Part shown: positions 1 through 12,500 of the stretch, one piece after another
How the letters are laid out: each line of letters begins with the position of its first letter
Numbering within the stretch: position 1 is the first letter of the stretch
NCBI GenBank assembly: GCA_022036555.1
Contig: CM039127.1
Coordinates: 53,017,275-53,081,274 of the forward strand
Length of the DNA stretch: 64,000 bases
Reading direction: 5' to 3'
Origin: Microstegium vimineum
Taxonomy: Eukaryota > Streptophyta > Magnoliopsida > Poales > Poaceae
Program-made: the position numbers and the translations under genes
The notes under the pieces: generated by a model
The model's input: only the letters and a program-made list of their open reading frames with translations
What the model was told of the DNA's origin: nothing
The model's database searches: none

Positions 1-1104
1 AAGTGCCACTAGATGCAATCTCACAAGCAAATGCACTTGGGTGCACTCAAACTCAATTTAGATGAACAATGGATCAAAGAGTTGAGTGGGAGAGGTTTGC
101 AATAGCGAACAAGTGTATGCAATGATCAAAGTGTGCAAGAGGGTGAGCTAGAGCCGGCCACAAACTATTTATAAGCCCCCACAAGGAGCTAGCCGTTAGA
201 CACTTGAGCCTGCCTGAATCGCGATCGCCGGACTAGTCTGTCAGGACCTCCGGACCAAAGTGCATGGTCCGGAGCTTTGGTCCGACGCACTAGGGAATGC
301 CACGTGTAGTTACTGTTTGAAAACGATCGTTTGGCACGCAAACTTACCATGCGTCGGACAACTTCCAATGGTCTGACGCCTTTTCTTTGAGTCCGACGCA
401 CAATAGAGAGGTCCAAAGTGTCGGACTTTGCGTCGGACCTCGTCCGGAGCTCACCGTCAGACTATGCCTTCTAGTCCAACGCCTTGTTCGATCTGTTGAC
501 TACTCAAGTCAGAGCAACCAGACCAATCAACTATGGTCTGGAGCCCCTGTCTCCACCTGGTCCGGAGCCTCCAGTGAGGCAGCCAGTGTTAAGGGTCAGC
601 CGTTGGACCACCTCCTATGGTCCGACGCCCTCAAAATCAACTAGTCCGGAGCCTAAAAACAGTGAGGAAACACTTCTCTTTTCTTCCCTTGTTCACATGT
701 GCTAACACCAAGTGTTTCAACTCCTTGTGCAAGTGTGTTAGCATATTTTAGATCATTTTACAAGGGTAGTTCATTAGGTTATATGCATATGCATGTATGA
801 TTCCACCAAATGGCACTTGATAACCGTAATTACATACGTCTTTCCCTTCTTGATAGTACGGCTATCTATCCTAAATATGATCACACTCTCTATAGTGTCT
901 TGATCACTTAACCGAAAATGGCCCTATGTTATACCTTTGCCTTTAGCCAATTCTTTTGCATGCATTGGAGATTGATCAAGGTCCACCATGATCTTCTATG
1001 TAGCTCCATCTCATGTGTTGAATCACCCTAGCTTGATCATACACTTAGCACTAGGGTTAGTCCATAGGTTTCATCAATTATCCAAAACCAAACTTGGGCT
1101 TTCA
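1..1104 (-). mobile_element. Partial LTR of a Sirevirus-like Copia element (5' LTR, runs off left edge)
   Basis: Read on the minus strand, this block begins at 1104 with TGAAAGCCC and resembles the LTR of element B (44663-46606) over much of its length. Shared stretches include the segment near 850-905 (a pseudo-palindromic TAGTACGGCTATC region) and the segment around 1-60. It is rich in TCCGGA/TCCGAC-type motifs, as in B. A TATA-like TATAAATA lies near 170 on the minus strand. No polypurine tract abuts 1104; LINE sequence starts at once. This is therefore the outer edge of a 5' LTR (or a solo LTR), and any internal region lies left of the window. Confidence 0.8.
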
Positions 1105-2750
1105 GCCTCCGCCTTCGCCTCCCCTACTGATGTCCACGGAGTTCACTTTGGTGGGCCATGGTGGCAACGCTGAGGCGAAGACTACGGTCACTGTGACTCC
1201 GCTTGGCGATGCGGCCTCTCTCCGCCGGCCGGGACGAACATCCTTGGTCGTCGTGCCACGCGCGGCTAACTTGTAGGCCACTGAGGACGACCTTGACCTT
1301 GCGTTGCAGGCCACTATTGGCAGCACACAACCTTGGGTCTCCGTCATGATGGTGTACCAAGCTCTCTACAACTGCTTCAGAATATGGTGTGACGAAGTCG
1401 ACGTCGACGTTCGGCTGCATGAACCTGAAGACTTCCTCGTCCGCTTCTCTAGGCGGGATCATCAGGACTGGGTGCTTAATGCGGCTGGCTGGGGCTACCT
1501 CATGCCGCTCATGTGGAGGTCGTGGACTCGGGTGGCCAGTGCGGCGGCAGGTACCTTCAGCCACTGAGTCGTGGTCGCGCTGTGGAACGCTCTGGCACAC
1601 GCGAGGGACGTCGCCACTGCCCAGGCGGACCTCGGTTGTTGGTGTGCGGAGGTCCAACTCACTGACATCAGGGACCGGCCAAAGGAGGACGAATGAGAGG
1701 TGTTTGTGCAAGCATGGTGCTGGCACCCATCCTTCATTGAACCTGAGAAGATCATCTTCATTCCTGAACCTTTCGTGATGGCTGTGGAAGCGGAGGATCA
1801 GGTGGTGAGACGGGGATTGCAATACCTTATGTGAGTGCGTCTGGTGGCCCATCAGGAGCCTGGCACACCGCCAGGGCCACCGGATGGTGGAGATGGAGCA
1901 GACGACGACCCCAACAATGATGACCGCCAGGATGGGGATGACCATGGCCTCGGCAACAATGCCCATGGGGAGGACGGGGATTGGCCGACCCCACGTCGAG
2001 AATCTGATGATGATTCGGTGAGCTCTGATCCGCGCCATCGTAACTGTTACCCCACTTGATACTACCCGACTCCTGGAACGTCGAGTGGGGAGGAACATGG
2101 GTTGATATCCATCCTGGTGGGCACGATCCCCTGCCCTATGCTGGATCGGGCAGACACCGACGCTACCGCACCTTCAGGGGCCGCAAGGTCGGGTGACTAT
2201 GGAGCTCCGGTGGCACTGCCCTTTCTACTGTCTTCACCGCGCCTCAACTCAAACCCAACCCCAACACTGCATACTAAATGCCAAAGGGTGCTCTTTTTGG
2301 CACACCTTCACCGGTCGTGCATCGAAGTGTGGCAAAGCCCGGTTTCGTCAACGAGTTCATCAATAGGGCGCCACACCTCCTACAGAACGATTCTGCTACT
2401 GCACATCCTTCAACATCACGGCAGGAGTGGTGGTTACTCTATCTCGATGCCAAGCTTGGGTTCCCGGCTCCGTTGACGGCTGCATTGGAGCCTGTGGTAG
2501 TCTCGGCGGCCCCAGGGACACCCGACCCATCGCTGTTTACATCCCAGACGCAGATGCATGCGCCGCTGGAGCTGGTGCTCGCCTCGGCTGTGGCGGGAGA
2601 CCATGAACTAGGACGACCGCTGACACCTCCTGACTCCTCCCTTTAGGACATGATTGATAAAGAAGTCTGTCTTCCACTTCGCTCCCCAGTCATCTGATCG
2701 CGGCTCAGGCTACGTAGCTCTCGCACCCCAGGACTGTTGATCACTAAGTG
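1105..2750 (+). mobile_element. Decayed LINE, ORF1-like region
   Basis: The plus strand carries a broken reading frame with several stops. It contains a recognisable plant LINE ORF1 block near 1390-1500 (FLVRFSRRDHQDW, then AAGWGYLMPLMWRSW). An acidic, proline-rich tail follows at about 1850-2060. This pattern is known from ORF1 of L1-type plant retroelements, where ORF1 binds RNA. Stops and frame changes (for example after 1567 and 1830) mean it cannot be expressed as one protein. It is the 5' part of the LINE whose reverse transcriptase follows at 2780. The join between the two parts is my inference from order and strand. Confidence 0.65.
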
Positions 2751-2759
2751 CCTGACATC

Positions 2760-3212
2760 TAGGCTATCTCCAATGCTGGATTGGTTGGTTCAGCCGAACC
2801 AAAGTGCATTTATCAAGGGACGTTGCATGCATGACAATTTCATAAACGTTCAATTGGCCTACGCCCAGATTCACAAAAACGCACAAGCTACATCCTATTA
2901 AAGATTGACATAGCTAAGGCCTTCGACTCTGTGGCATGGACCTTCCTTCTTGACGTGCCACAACACATGGGCTTCGACTTACATTGGAGAAACTGGATGT
3001 CAATAGTTCTGTCCACGACAAGCACTAAGATTCTGCTCAATAGCATGCCGGGGAGACGCATTTGCCATGCTAGAGGGTTGCGGCAGGGAGACCCCCTATC
3101 ACCCATGCTTTTCGTACTTGCAATGGAGGTGCTCAACCATTTTCTCTGATGGTTGGAGCTCAGAGGCTTACTGTCGTCGATCCTGGGTCTTTCGGGGGCC
3201 AGGGTTAGTTTG
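2760..3212 (+). mobile_element. LINE reverse transcriptase fragment, upstream half
   Basis: Plus-strand translation shows classic non-LTR reverse transcriptase blocks: NQSAFIKGRCMHDNF near 2803, KIDIAKAFDSVAW near 2905, and RGLRQGDPLSPMLFVLAMEVL near 3073-3135. The frame is interrupted at about 3149 and then by the solo LTR starting at 3213. The catalytic YxDD-like box is on the far side of that insertion. No complete endonuclease domain is visible upstream, so this is a decayed copy. Confidence 0.85.
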
Positions 3213-6200
3213 TGTAACACCTCTGGTGTTTAATTATTAAAATATGCCATGTCATCATATGCATTAAGCATCATTCATATGATTTGAGAATTTTTTTATG
3301 CATTGAAATAAAACAAGTTTATTTGTATGTGCTTAAATTAGATTGTGCTTGTTTGTGATAAATTCTGAATATTGAATTTAAAAGCAAATTCCAGAAACCC
3401 TAATCAGAGGGGGATAAATAGTGCCCCAAACATGAAATTCAAAAACTATAAGGAATTAGCATATGAGTGTTAAATCAAAGTTGTAGAGCAGAATGAATAC
3501 AAAAAAAGTTGTTTTTGGAGATTTTGAAGTTATATTCAAAAATACAGATTTATGATAAAGGGGGTAATTCAATTTGAACTTGAATTCAAATTCAAATTTC
3601 TATTTTGAAAACTAAGCCGCATCTGAAAAAGTTGGTATTGACAAAGTTGTAGATTTTGAAATTTGGAACAACTTTCATGCTTACACTTTTTCCTGAAACT
3701 GAGTGGAAGGGGGTCTATTTTGCAAAATTCAGTTGATGGCAATTATGTAAATAGGGTGAACAGTGCCACGAGGGCAGTTGTCGTCCACCGCGCCGCTCAT
3801 GGCGGCCGGCGCCTAGAAGTTCGACGTTGCCGTCCTTCTCAAGGCTTCTCGTCGCGCCCAAACACTTCCACGAGCTTCGCGACGTCGAGGCGATTCTTAT
3901 CCATCTATCCATGGACTCCTATAAGTACCCCAGAGGCCAGCACAAGTCGATCTTCTTTCTCTGCTTCCGCCACCGTGCACCGCCTCCACTCCAACTAGTT
4001 TTTCCCGTGAAACCAACCACCATCGTCTTCATCCAGCTACCACATTAGCTTCGCCATGACTCTGCGCACAACTTAAGCTTGTTGGTTGAAGCTTTGAGCC
4101 ACTGAAACGCCCGGCGTAGCGTCATCTTCCTCGGCTCCGGCGGACACGCGGCCTCTCGGGTTTCATGTCGTCCGAGCTACACATGAGCTCTCATTCTATT
4201 TTGTTGCTTGATTCTTGATCCTTATCGAATGGCGGTTCTAACCCACCTCTTGGTTGAACCAATGGCAGTCCGTAGCCTCGAGAACGCGTTGTTGCCGCTG
4301 TTCATCTTCTCCGCCGCGACTGTCTCCGTCGTCCGGCCGTTCTACTCCATCTCCGTCTGCGTTTGCGAGAGCGCCAGCTTCGGGGTGAGCCACTGGTAGT
4401 CCCTAGGTGCTTAGTTGTTCTCAATTCGAGCTCTAATGCTCTGTCCGCGTTGCGCCGACGAGTTTGCGCCGCCGCGTCGGTGCCAATCGTTGGTAGAGAT
4501 TGTTACTTGATTATTCTTTCGATTGATGGTTGTTTTAGCTTCGTAGTAGTGTGTTGGTTATGATAATGGAATCAGTTGTTCGATTATCGTCTCGGTTTAG
4601 CCAGTGTATGTTGTCCAGAGCTCCGCCGTGCGCCATGGTCGCCGGCGCAGTCTTTCTTGATGTTTTAAGGATCGTTTGAATCGTTTAGCGAGCGCTTCAT
4701 GTTCATGGCGAGTTACTAAGTAGTTCTAGGTTCTTGGTTGAGTCGATTACAGCTTGTATTCTCCGGCGTGATCGTGGCCGAGCGGTAAGCTCCGCCATTG
4801 TCGCATGTGAGCTCTTTGTGAGGGATAGAGTTAGGCATGTTGTACCTCGATAGGTTCGGGTTGAAGCGTAAAATGCAACGCGAGTGTTAGTTGTTCGAGT
4901 TGATCGTCGACGGCGACGCTCCGCCGTGTTCTTTGGTCATCGGCGCCGCCGGTTAGGGTTAGGAAGAACTGACACACGGGTCCCAATCGTCAGTGACTCA
5001 ACAATTTAGATTTTCTATTTTCTTATTGTGAACAGTAACATGTTTTGTTATTTTTGTATCTATTTTTCTGTATGTCCATAAATCATGAAATTATTTGTGT
5101 ATACTCTCTGATGTGTGTAGAATTTAATAAAAATATAATATGATACTTTCCATTACATTTTTAATTCTGTTAAAATGTCTACTTTAAATAGAAAAGCCAT
5201 TTTCAATGAATTTTCATGCTCTATTTATAATTCCAAAAATTATGAGAATATTTATGTAACCTATATGTCACTATACCTTGCTGTACAAAAAGTTTGAGGT
5301 CCATTGGACAAACTTTTGAAACATGATTACTTACTTAATTAATAGATAATTGATAGAATCATTTAGAAACCCTAATTACTATGGAATTTGGGTGATTTTG
5401 GATTGTTTGCTACACATGTGTCATTGTTCAGTGACAAACAAAGGTATGAACATGTCTTTGATGTTATGTTGAGTGTTAGTTCTTTTGGATGTAATTATTA
5501 AAAAGAATAGTTAATTAAACATGAAATGGTTAATTACTTAATGAACTTAGTTTTGTTTCCTTCGTGAAGGTAAGTTGTACTCAAGCTAATTAATCTTGAT
5601 TTCTCATCACTTAGCCATGTGCTTTTGTATGTGTTAAGCATCATCTAAGTATATCATTATCGTGTAGATAATATTGTTGGTGGAGAGGTCCATCACATTA
5701 TTGGTTTGGATAATCAGCACTATGAGGTTGGGTTTGATATTTGTGGTACTGAACCAGAAACAGTTTATCCTGCAAACCAAGGCAAACTCCGGTGCATTTA
5801 AACCCTACCTTGTATTTCAAAGTTTTCTTTAAATGCACCTATGGTTAATAATTGCATGGTTACTATTCTATCAAATTCCTACTTGATGCATAGCCTGATC
5901 ATTGAAGTATTTAATTCCTGTACCTTGATACCTGTTTTAAATACGCAAGTTACTTTCGCAGCTTAGTATGCTTAGAATGAAAAACTGGTGGGTGATTTCC
6001 GGTCACCCACACATAACGTATTGCTGCGGCAAATGGTTATGCACTTTCGAGAAAGGAATGTTTTGATGGGAGTAATAATTGGGACCGGGCGGACACGGTG
6101 TTTGGGAGCCATCAGTAGCGGCTAATGAGCGGGTTCTCTCCGCCTGTGTCATTAGGAACCGTCCGTTGTTGAATTGCATGAGTTAAGAATTTGGAGTACC

Positions 6201-7214
6201 ATCACATACTCCGGGAAGTTGGATTCTAGCTATTCTAGTCTTAAGAACGGTTAATCCGCACTAGGAGTGGAGAGATGGCGAGAGTAGTGTGTACCCTCCA
6301 AGTTCGAGGAACTGGATGGAGGTGTATTGTGCTCTTGGGTGGCGGAACCCGGTCTTGGTTGGAGGATCTAGGGAAAGGTAGTTATATGTGTGCTTTAGTA
6401 CTGCATATAGCGTGTGGTTGGAAATAGTTATATATGTGTGCCTCAGCTGGGTTTAATCAATTCGGATCGTCGTGCTCCTCGGTTATGGAGACTTATCTCA
6501 CTATTCTTCCGCGTAGTAATACACTTGAACTGGATACATGTTGATTCCTTTTTGGAGATAGTTGTTGCCTCGTTATCGATCATACATTCAGATCGGTACT
6601 TGAGTAACTTTTATAAGAAATGAATCAATTTCAATTTCTTTTATAAATGCTCATTTATGCAAAATACTTGATTCTTGCAAAACCCCACCTTGAATCCCAT
6701 GACCTGCATAATGTTATACCTTCACTACCATTTATTTGCCGGTTAAGTCTTGTTGAGTACTCTCGTACTCAGGGTTTGTTAACCCTTGTTGCAGATGAAG
6801 TTGAACCATCGGTCTGTATAGCCCCGTGCTGCATGACCATTGTTAATGTTGAGGATGATTAGGATTAAACTTAGTTGTTTGACTCTTGGGTAGAGTACCT
6901 CAGTTGGTAGTGACATAAACTCTTTTTATCACTAGCTTGATGTAATATATTCGTATGACACTTAAGTTATGTTTTCAAAACTTATGGTTTGTAATATGAC
7001 TTATATCTTTTCCGCTGCTTTAATGTAAATTAAATTATTGTATTACTTCTGTAATATCTGTAATGAGACGATCCTGCTTGGAAAGGGGTGAATGACTCGG
7101 TTTAATCTGAGGACACCCGACGGATCTTTTAAGACTTGGATCATTTGTTGGGATTAAAGTTGGATGGACGATAATCCTAGCAAGTGGGTCTTGTTCTTAG
7201 GAGGTTCTATCACA
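3213..7214 (+). mobile_element. Solo LTR (about 4.0 kb) inserted in the LINE
   Basis: The block begins TGTAACACC, ends TCTATCACA, and is flanked by the perfect 5-bp duplication GTTTG (3208-3212 and 7215-7219). Removing it and one copy of the duplication rejoins the LINE reverse transcriptase. It encodes no gag or pol, and I see no internal copy of its start or end, so a solo LTR is the simplest reading. A TATA-like TATAAGTACC lies near 3920. The TGTAACACC start and very long LTR suit Tekay/Del-type Ty3-gypsy elements of grasses; that family call is inference. A second block of this kind is at 36805-40752. Confidence 0.75.
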
Positions 7215-7440
7215 GTTTGTATGTGGATAATCTTGTGCTGTTCGTCAGACCTATGGAGCAGGACCTGCAATCAATACGGGCGGCGCTGAACACCTTCGGC
7301 CTCGCCTCAGGCCTGTTCACCAATCTTGACAAGAGCGTCGCCACGCCCCTACATTGCTCCGTTGAGGACATGGCTAGGGTTTTGCAGTTCTTCTCCTGCC
7401 GGATCGAGGAATTTCCCTGTCGGTATTTCGACATCTTGCT
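7215..7440 (+). mobile_element. LINE reverse transcriptase fragment, downstream half
   Basis: The frame resumes after the solo LTR with SLYVDNLVLFVRPMEQDL, the box that holds the catalytic aspartates in LINE reverse transcriptases. It continues through LDKSVATPLHC to EEFPCRY near 7434. The usual YADD is replaced by YVDN, so the second aspartate is missing. After 7440 the expected LINE sequence is lost. Confidence 0.85.
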
Positions 7441-7760
7441 TCAGCTCCCCCGGTGCTCTCCGTTGGCATCTTGCTCCCGCTGCCGGTGCTCGCCATCGGA
7501 TCTGGGGCTTGCTTGGGGTTTTCCGTCGGGCTCTGGGACTTGTTTTGCATTTGCTTGGGGTTTTTAGGTTTTGACACCACACGGAGAGAGTGAAGTGTTG
7601 TGCGTGTTTGTCTGTTCGGTCTTTCGGGCTAGTTGTATAGTAGGTGGGTCCTGCAACAGCCTCAGCCGATCGGTTTTATTTCTGTTGCTCTTGCTCTTGC
7701 TTTTTTACGCTTGCCTGTTGATGGTCGTATGCTTGCTTTTTATAAGCAAAAATAAAGTAG

Positions 7761-7799
<39 letters not shown>

Positions 7800-8141
7800 T
7801 ATTTTGGAGTACCTTTTCATTTATGTTGTAGTATTATGTAACAATTTGCTTGTGTTTTCTAAAGTAAAATTAATAAAGCTAGCATTGTATTACCATCATC
7901 ATTTTGTTTATCTATTTATGCTAGAACGGCTACTTGCTTTTTAGAATAAGAAGAAGAAAAAGAAAATAACTAAGGGCACCAATGCGGTCACTTCATTGTC
8001 AACTAGTAGGCTCGGATGTTAACGTGTGTGCATAATTTCGTACTGAGTTAGAGCCAATCATCCATGAGAGAGGAAGGGAAAATACAGTTTTCTGTACTTA
8101 TGATGGCAAAGCAACACTCTCCGCCTCACCTATATATACCC
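7441..8141. other. LINE 3' end or unrelated low-complexity stretch, then plain intergenic DNA
   Basis: From 7441 to about 7600 the plus strand repeats cttggggtttt-like words with no protein match that I recognise. A T-rich stretch follows, ending in a TA repeat. From 7800 to 8141 I see only AT-rich sequence with no coding or structured signal. Confidence 0.4.
7763..7797. repeat. (TA)n microsatellite
   Basis: About 17 uninterrupted TA units, in a position that could be the tail of the LINE. Confidence 0.9.
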
Positions 8142-8958
8142 TAGAGTGAAATGTACCATGGGTCCTTAAACTTTTTCCCACTTCTTAACCAGATTTAGAT
8201 ATTTTTTTGCTCATCTGGGTACATAAACTTTTCACTACTCTCCTAGGTACAGGTACTTTTTTTCAACTCATCTTGGTTCATAAACTTTTCTCTACTTCTC
8301 ACCTAGGTCCAAATCAGGTCACGCCACATGCTCTTTTTAAAAAATTCCATAAACATGTTGGAACTTTGAAAAATTGTATTAAATTATAGAAAAATACAGT
8401 TTTGTTAGACTTTATATGAATATATCTATACGGTAGATATATAATATGACATACTATAGTTTAAAGTTTTTGTTGTAGCAGTAGATCTATATGTTTTGTG
8501 TTTAATTTATAACTATACCTCATGTGCTCCGATAATGGTGAAAATTCTATGATATGATTCTGGTTGTATGCATGAGTTATGATAAAAATTTCAGCTGCAT
8601 TGGACCAGGTATGACTCAGCTTCAATACACCAACTATTTATTAACTATTAAATAAGCATAACCAATAAATTAGTCATATACGCTCTTCTAAAGCTAAAAT
8701 TTTTAACATATCTCAAGCATACAATAAATAATATATCATAAAAAATTCACCATAATTGGAGCACAACAGCTACCGTTATGAATTAAACACAAAAACACAT
8801 AGACCTACATCATTGGCCACGTAGTCAGTAGAGTTCAATGTGGAGTGATTTGGACTTAAGTGAGAAATGAGGAAAAGTTTATAGACCTAGATAAGCTAAA
8901 AAAAAGTACTTGGACCTAGCTGAGAAGAGTATAAGGACCTCTAGTGCATTTCACTCTA
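8142..8958. mobile_element. Long-armed inverted-repeat MITE
   Basis: The left end (TAGAGTGAAATG, then gtccttaaactt) is matched by the reverse complement of the right end (ending cactcta at 8958). The arms stay alignable for roughly 150-180 bp, carrying repeated 'aggtccaaa...acttttc' words. The left arm has an extra internal copy of this word. The flanking CCC on both sides may be a short target duplication or chance. No coding capacity. Confidence 0.6.
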
Positions 8959-9028
8959 CCCTAATATAGTCTTCTCAAGAGTATAAGGACCTCTAGTGCA
9001 TTTCACTCTACCCTAATATAGTCTTCTC
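8925..9028. repeat. 52-bp tandem duplication at the MITE end
   Basis: The segment beginning aagagtataagg at 8925 is repeated perfectly or nearly so from 8977. It includes the right terminus of the MITE and 20-30 bp of flank. Confidence 0.85.
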
Positions 9029-9570
9029 AAGCATAAGTTTTTCCACTAACTAGCGTATTGCTATCCTCCATGTGTACGAATTTATTATATTGTGTATTTA
9101 TATACCTTAATAAAACATGGTGATTATTTGCTTACTAGTGAACGAGAACTTTGCATGGAGGCCGACCCAGAGCCTGCCTGACCAGGCAGGATATATGTGC
9201 AGAGCCTGGACAGGAGACTTGTGGGCAACCAAAATGCAAATGCTATATTGAGACGCAAGTAGTAATCAGCAAGGACGACCCTCCAATCAGCCCGTTTGGA
9301 CACACATAAGGCCTCCAACAGTGCAATCTAATCCACGACAAACCCAACTTGATAAGAGTATACAAAGTTACCGCAACCAGTTTACAATACCGTAGATATA
9401 GTATAGAAAATAAAAGGTACGTAGCTCTGATTATTAGCTTTGGCAGTGCATAACGGTGTGCCAGCGTCACCATAACAGTGCAGGTACTTGGGAAAAAAAA
9501 TACTCTAGTCTTTTAATAAGGTAATAAAGTACGATAGTTGCTTCTTCACAGCATCGGCGCAGCGTCAATC
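9029..9570 (-). other. AGO1 3' UTR and downstream region
   Basis: This lies directly downstream of the AGO1 stop codon. AATAAA-like signals on the minus strand occur near 9080 and 9525. No other coding signal is seen. The words 'ctgaccaggca' and 'cacacataaggcct' recur near 29955 beside the AGO1 fragment there. Confidence 0.4.
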
Positions 9571-12500
9571 TTAGCAGTAGAACATGACGCGCTTCACGTT
9601 TTCCTTAAGGGCAGGTAATGGCCTCACAGCAACATTCCCAACACCAGGCCTGGTGTTGCGTGCCCCAGGTGCAGGACCACGGCTTGCGCTTGCCATAGAC
9701 CCACTGTCAGTGGTATCCGGCTCCATGTAAAAGCGAGCTCGGAAGGCTGCCAGGTGAGCATAGTATGCAGGAGGAACTGCAAGCAATCCAAACAACGGTC
9801 AACATTCTGTTTCATAATATTACCACCCCACCCTATACCTCAACGGTGGGTGGGTCATGGGTGGTGATAAAGAAATTTAACTCAAATGTCAAGTCAGGCA
9901 TACCGATTGATACTGAGCGAGTGCATCTAGCATACCTAAAAAAATAGGTTGATCTTCAGTTTAGAAATAGGTGCTTAAAAAGAATTCAGATAAAAAAAGA
10001 ACAGATGGATGGAGCAGTAAAATTTTACGTGTAACACAGGTTGTTGGTGAGAGTTTGCAACCCATCAGCAGTAAATTTGTTCTCATCCCACAGAACATGA
10101 TAATGGGCAGGGCGGCTTGTTCCCTAAAAGTAACTCAAAAGGAATTCCATTCTTAGCGTAGAAATATAAAACAAATAACTGAAATTCAGCGTGAGAGAGG
10201 GAAACCAGACCTGAATGCCAGCATGGCTACAGAGGTAGAAATCAAATTCAGTTGGATGGCAGATCTTTGTGTCCACCACAGTACCTATTATTTCAGAAAA
10301 GTTTAAGGGCATACAGATTATACAAGATAGCCTATTCCCAAAAACATATCACACAAGCCTAAGCCCAAAGTGAAACAAAAGGCACATCAAGAACTAACCA
10401 GGAAGTATGTTTCCACTTTTATCAACAGCACGCTGGTCTTTGTGATTATTAGCAAACAACCTAGTGTGATGACGCTTCTGGACCACAACAAAAGTAACTG
10501 GAGGCTGGTAATCGGACTCCAATGAAGCACAGGCCTATATCCATAGTTTCGCTTGGGTGGTCAGAGAAAAATAAAAGTGAAGACAGTTACCAAACTAATG
10601 CACTCAAATCAAGTTTACCTTTCTAATGGCATCAAGTTCATACAACAGAACTTGGTAGAACTGTCCCTCACTGACACCATCCCTGAAAGTGAGAAAAGTG
10701 TTTAATATACAGGGAATCAGTCAGAAAAGGTGCTCATGAAAGGATACAAACCTGTAGAATATGATCCTCTTTGGTTTCTGTCCAGTTGCCCTCCAGAAAG
10801 AAATGAGAAGTTCCCTGCACAATCAACAAAAGTTATGCGTCCGGAGGAATCCAAACACGTAGAAGTGAATGCATCTCATTTATCTTAATAAGGATTACAC
10901 CTGATCATGCCACCAGAGACACTGCCCCTTTGAGGATCTTGATATACTTTGAAAAGATCCTGTATCAATTCTTGTCGATGCGCTTGAGCACTCACTAATC
11001 CTGCATACTTGGTAACCTCAGGCCAGTCTTGAGAAGCAACCACCTAGGAGAAAAACAGAGTGAGAAAAAAAAGAGAGTAAAACTTTGACTGAGAAAGATA
11101 GCATATCTTCTGGTATTTCTTTGTCACAATAGGGCTTCACTTACAGCTGCAATGGAAGGACTAGAATCTTCCCCAGGATGGGGATGGGTCACATCAGCAC
11201 CAAAGATAATAGTTGCTACGTCACTGACAAGGGGGATTCTCCTTGCCAAAGCATCAACAAGTACTGTATTCCTTCCCCCAACCTGAAAAGTACCATAACT
11301 TTAAGAGACGAATCGGTGTTAAAATTGAAGATAAGAGTTAGTGCAATTACAAACCTTCACATTTATTTTCAGGGCAACATTTGCAAGATACTGCTGCTTG
11401 TTTGCCTTGAAAACATGTTTAGTCAGACAGCATTGGGAGACCAATCCAAGATCAGTCTCACAGATCCTTTTGAGATCCCCTAAAAAATGAAAAGAATACC
11501 AAGATCAGTCTCACAGATCCTTTTGAGATCCCCTGAAGAAATAAAAGAATACTAATAGCAAAGTTTGTTCATTGATCAAAAGCTCGAGAGCCTTTTGGAA
11601 GAAAACATACCGTAAAGAGAACCATTATTGTCAGGCAGTATTACAATCAGCAAGTCAAGTTCTCGGCCCTGAGGGCTGAGTATGTTCATGGCATCTTGGT
11701 AGCGCCCCTTTAGTGCTCTTTCAACATGTTCAGGCCTCGCATAGCAAGGGGGCAGCACAGGTTCAAGTGCAAAATCCTAAAAGAGTGTGTGTGAAGAGCA
11801 AATAACACAAACGAAAAAATATATTGAAGTTCTGAGACACACACTACACACATACCATTCCAGATACTTGGCACATCAGAGCTAGTTCATGACAGAAACT
11901 CCTGGCAGCACCATCTTGCACATTTCGTGAGAAGTTAATGCATGTCCAGCTGCTAACTCTACCACCATTGACCATTTTCTACCACAATAAAAAAACATTA
12001 AAAACAATCATGAGAAAAGTTACAAAATGCTTAATGACCAATCATGAGAAAAGTTTATGTTAAAATAATGTTAAAAGCATAGGATATAACCTAAATGGCC
12101 AATTTCAGTGGCGAAGTGGCATAAATATTAGTCACGAATTAACTAACAGGGTGATTGCAAACGGAGGGAAGACGAGCGAAATTTCAGATAAACCAGACGT
12201 TCGCAATAGAATTTTGCAAGTAAATCATGCAAAATTTCTGAAAATATTTTCCAGGCAAAACTACACAAGCACATGTAATTTCAGTGGCAAAGTGGCATAA
12301 ATATTAGTCACGAATTAACTAACAGGGTGATTGCAAACGGAGGGAAGACGAGCGAAATTTCAGATAAACCAGACGTTCGCAATAGAATTTTGCAAGTAAA
12401 TCATGCAAAATTTCTGAAAATATTTTCCAGGCAAAACTACACAAGCACATGTAATTGTGAGATAAGGGGATGACAGAAACAATATGAAGTTTTCTACCGA

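Noticed and set aside
1124..2098. 324-codon minus-strand frame in the LINE region
   Set aside because: The plus strand carries the recognisable LINE ORF1 motifs; the minus frame is a shadow of the GC-rich sequence.
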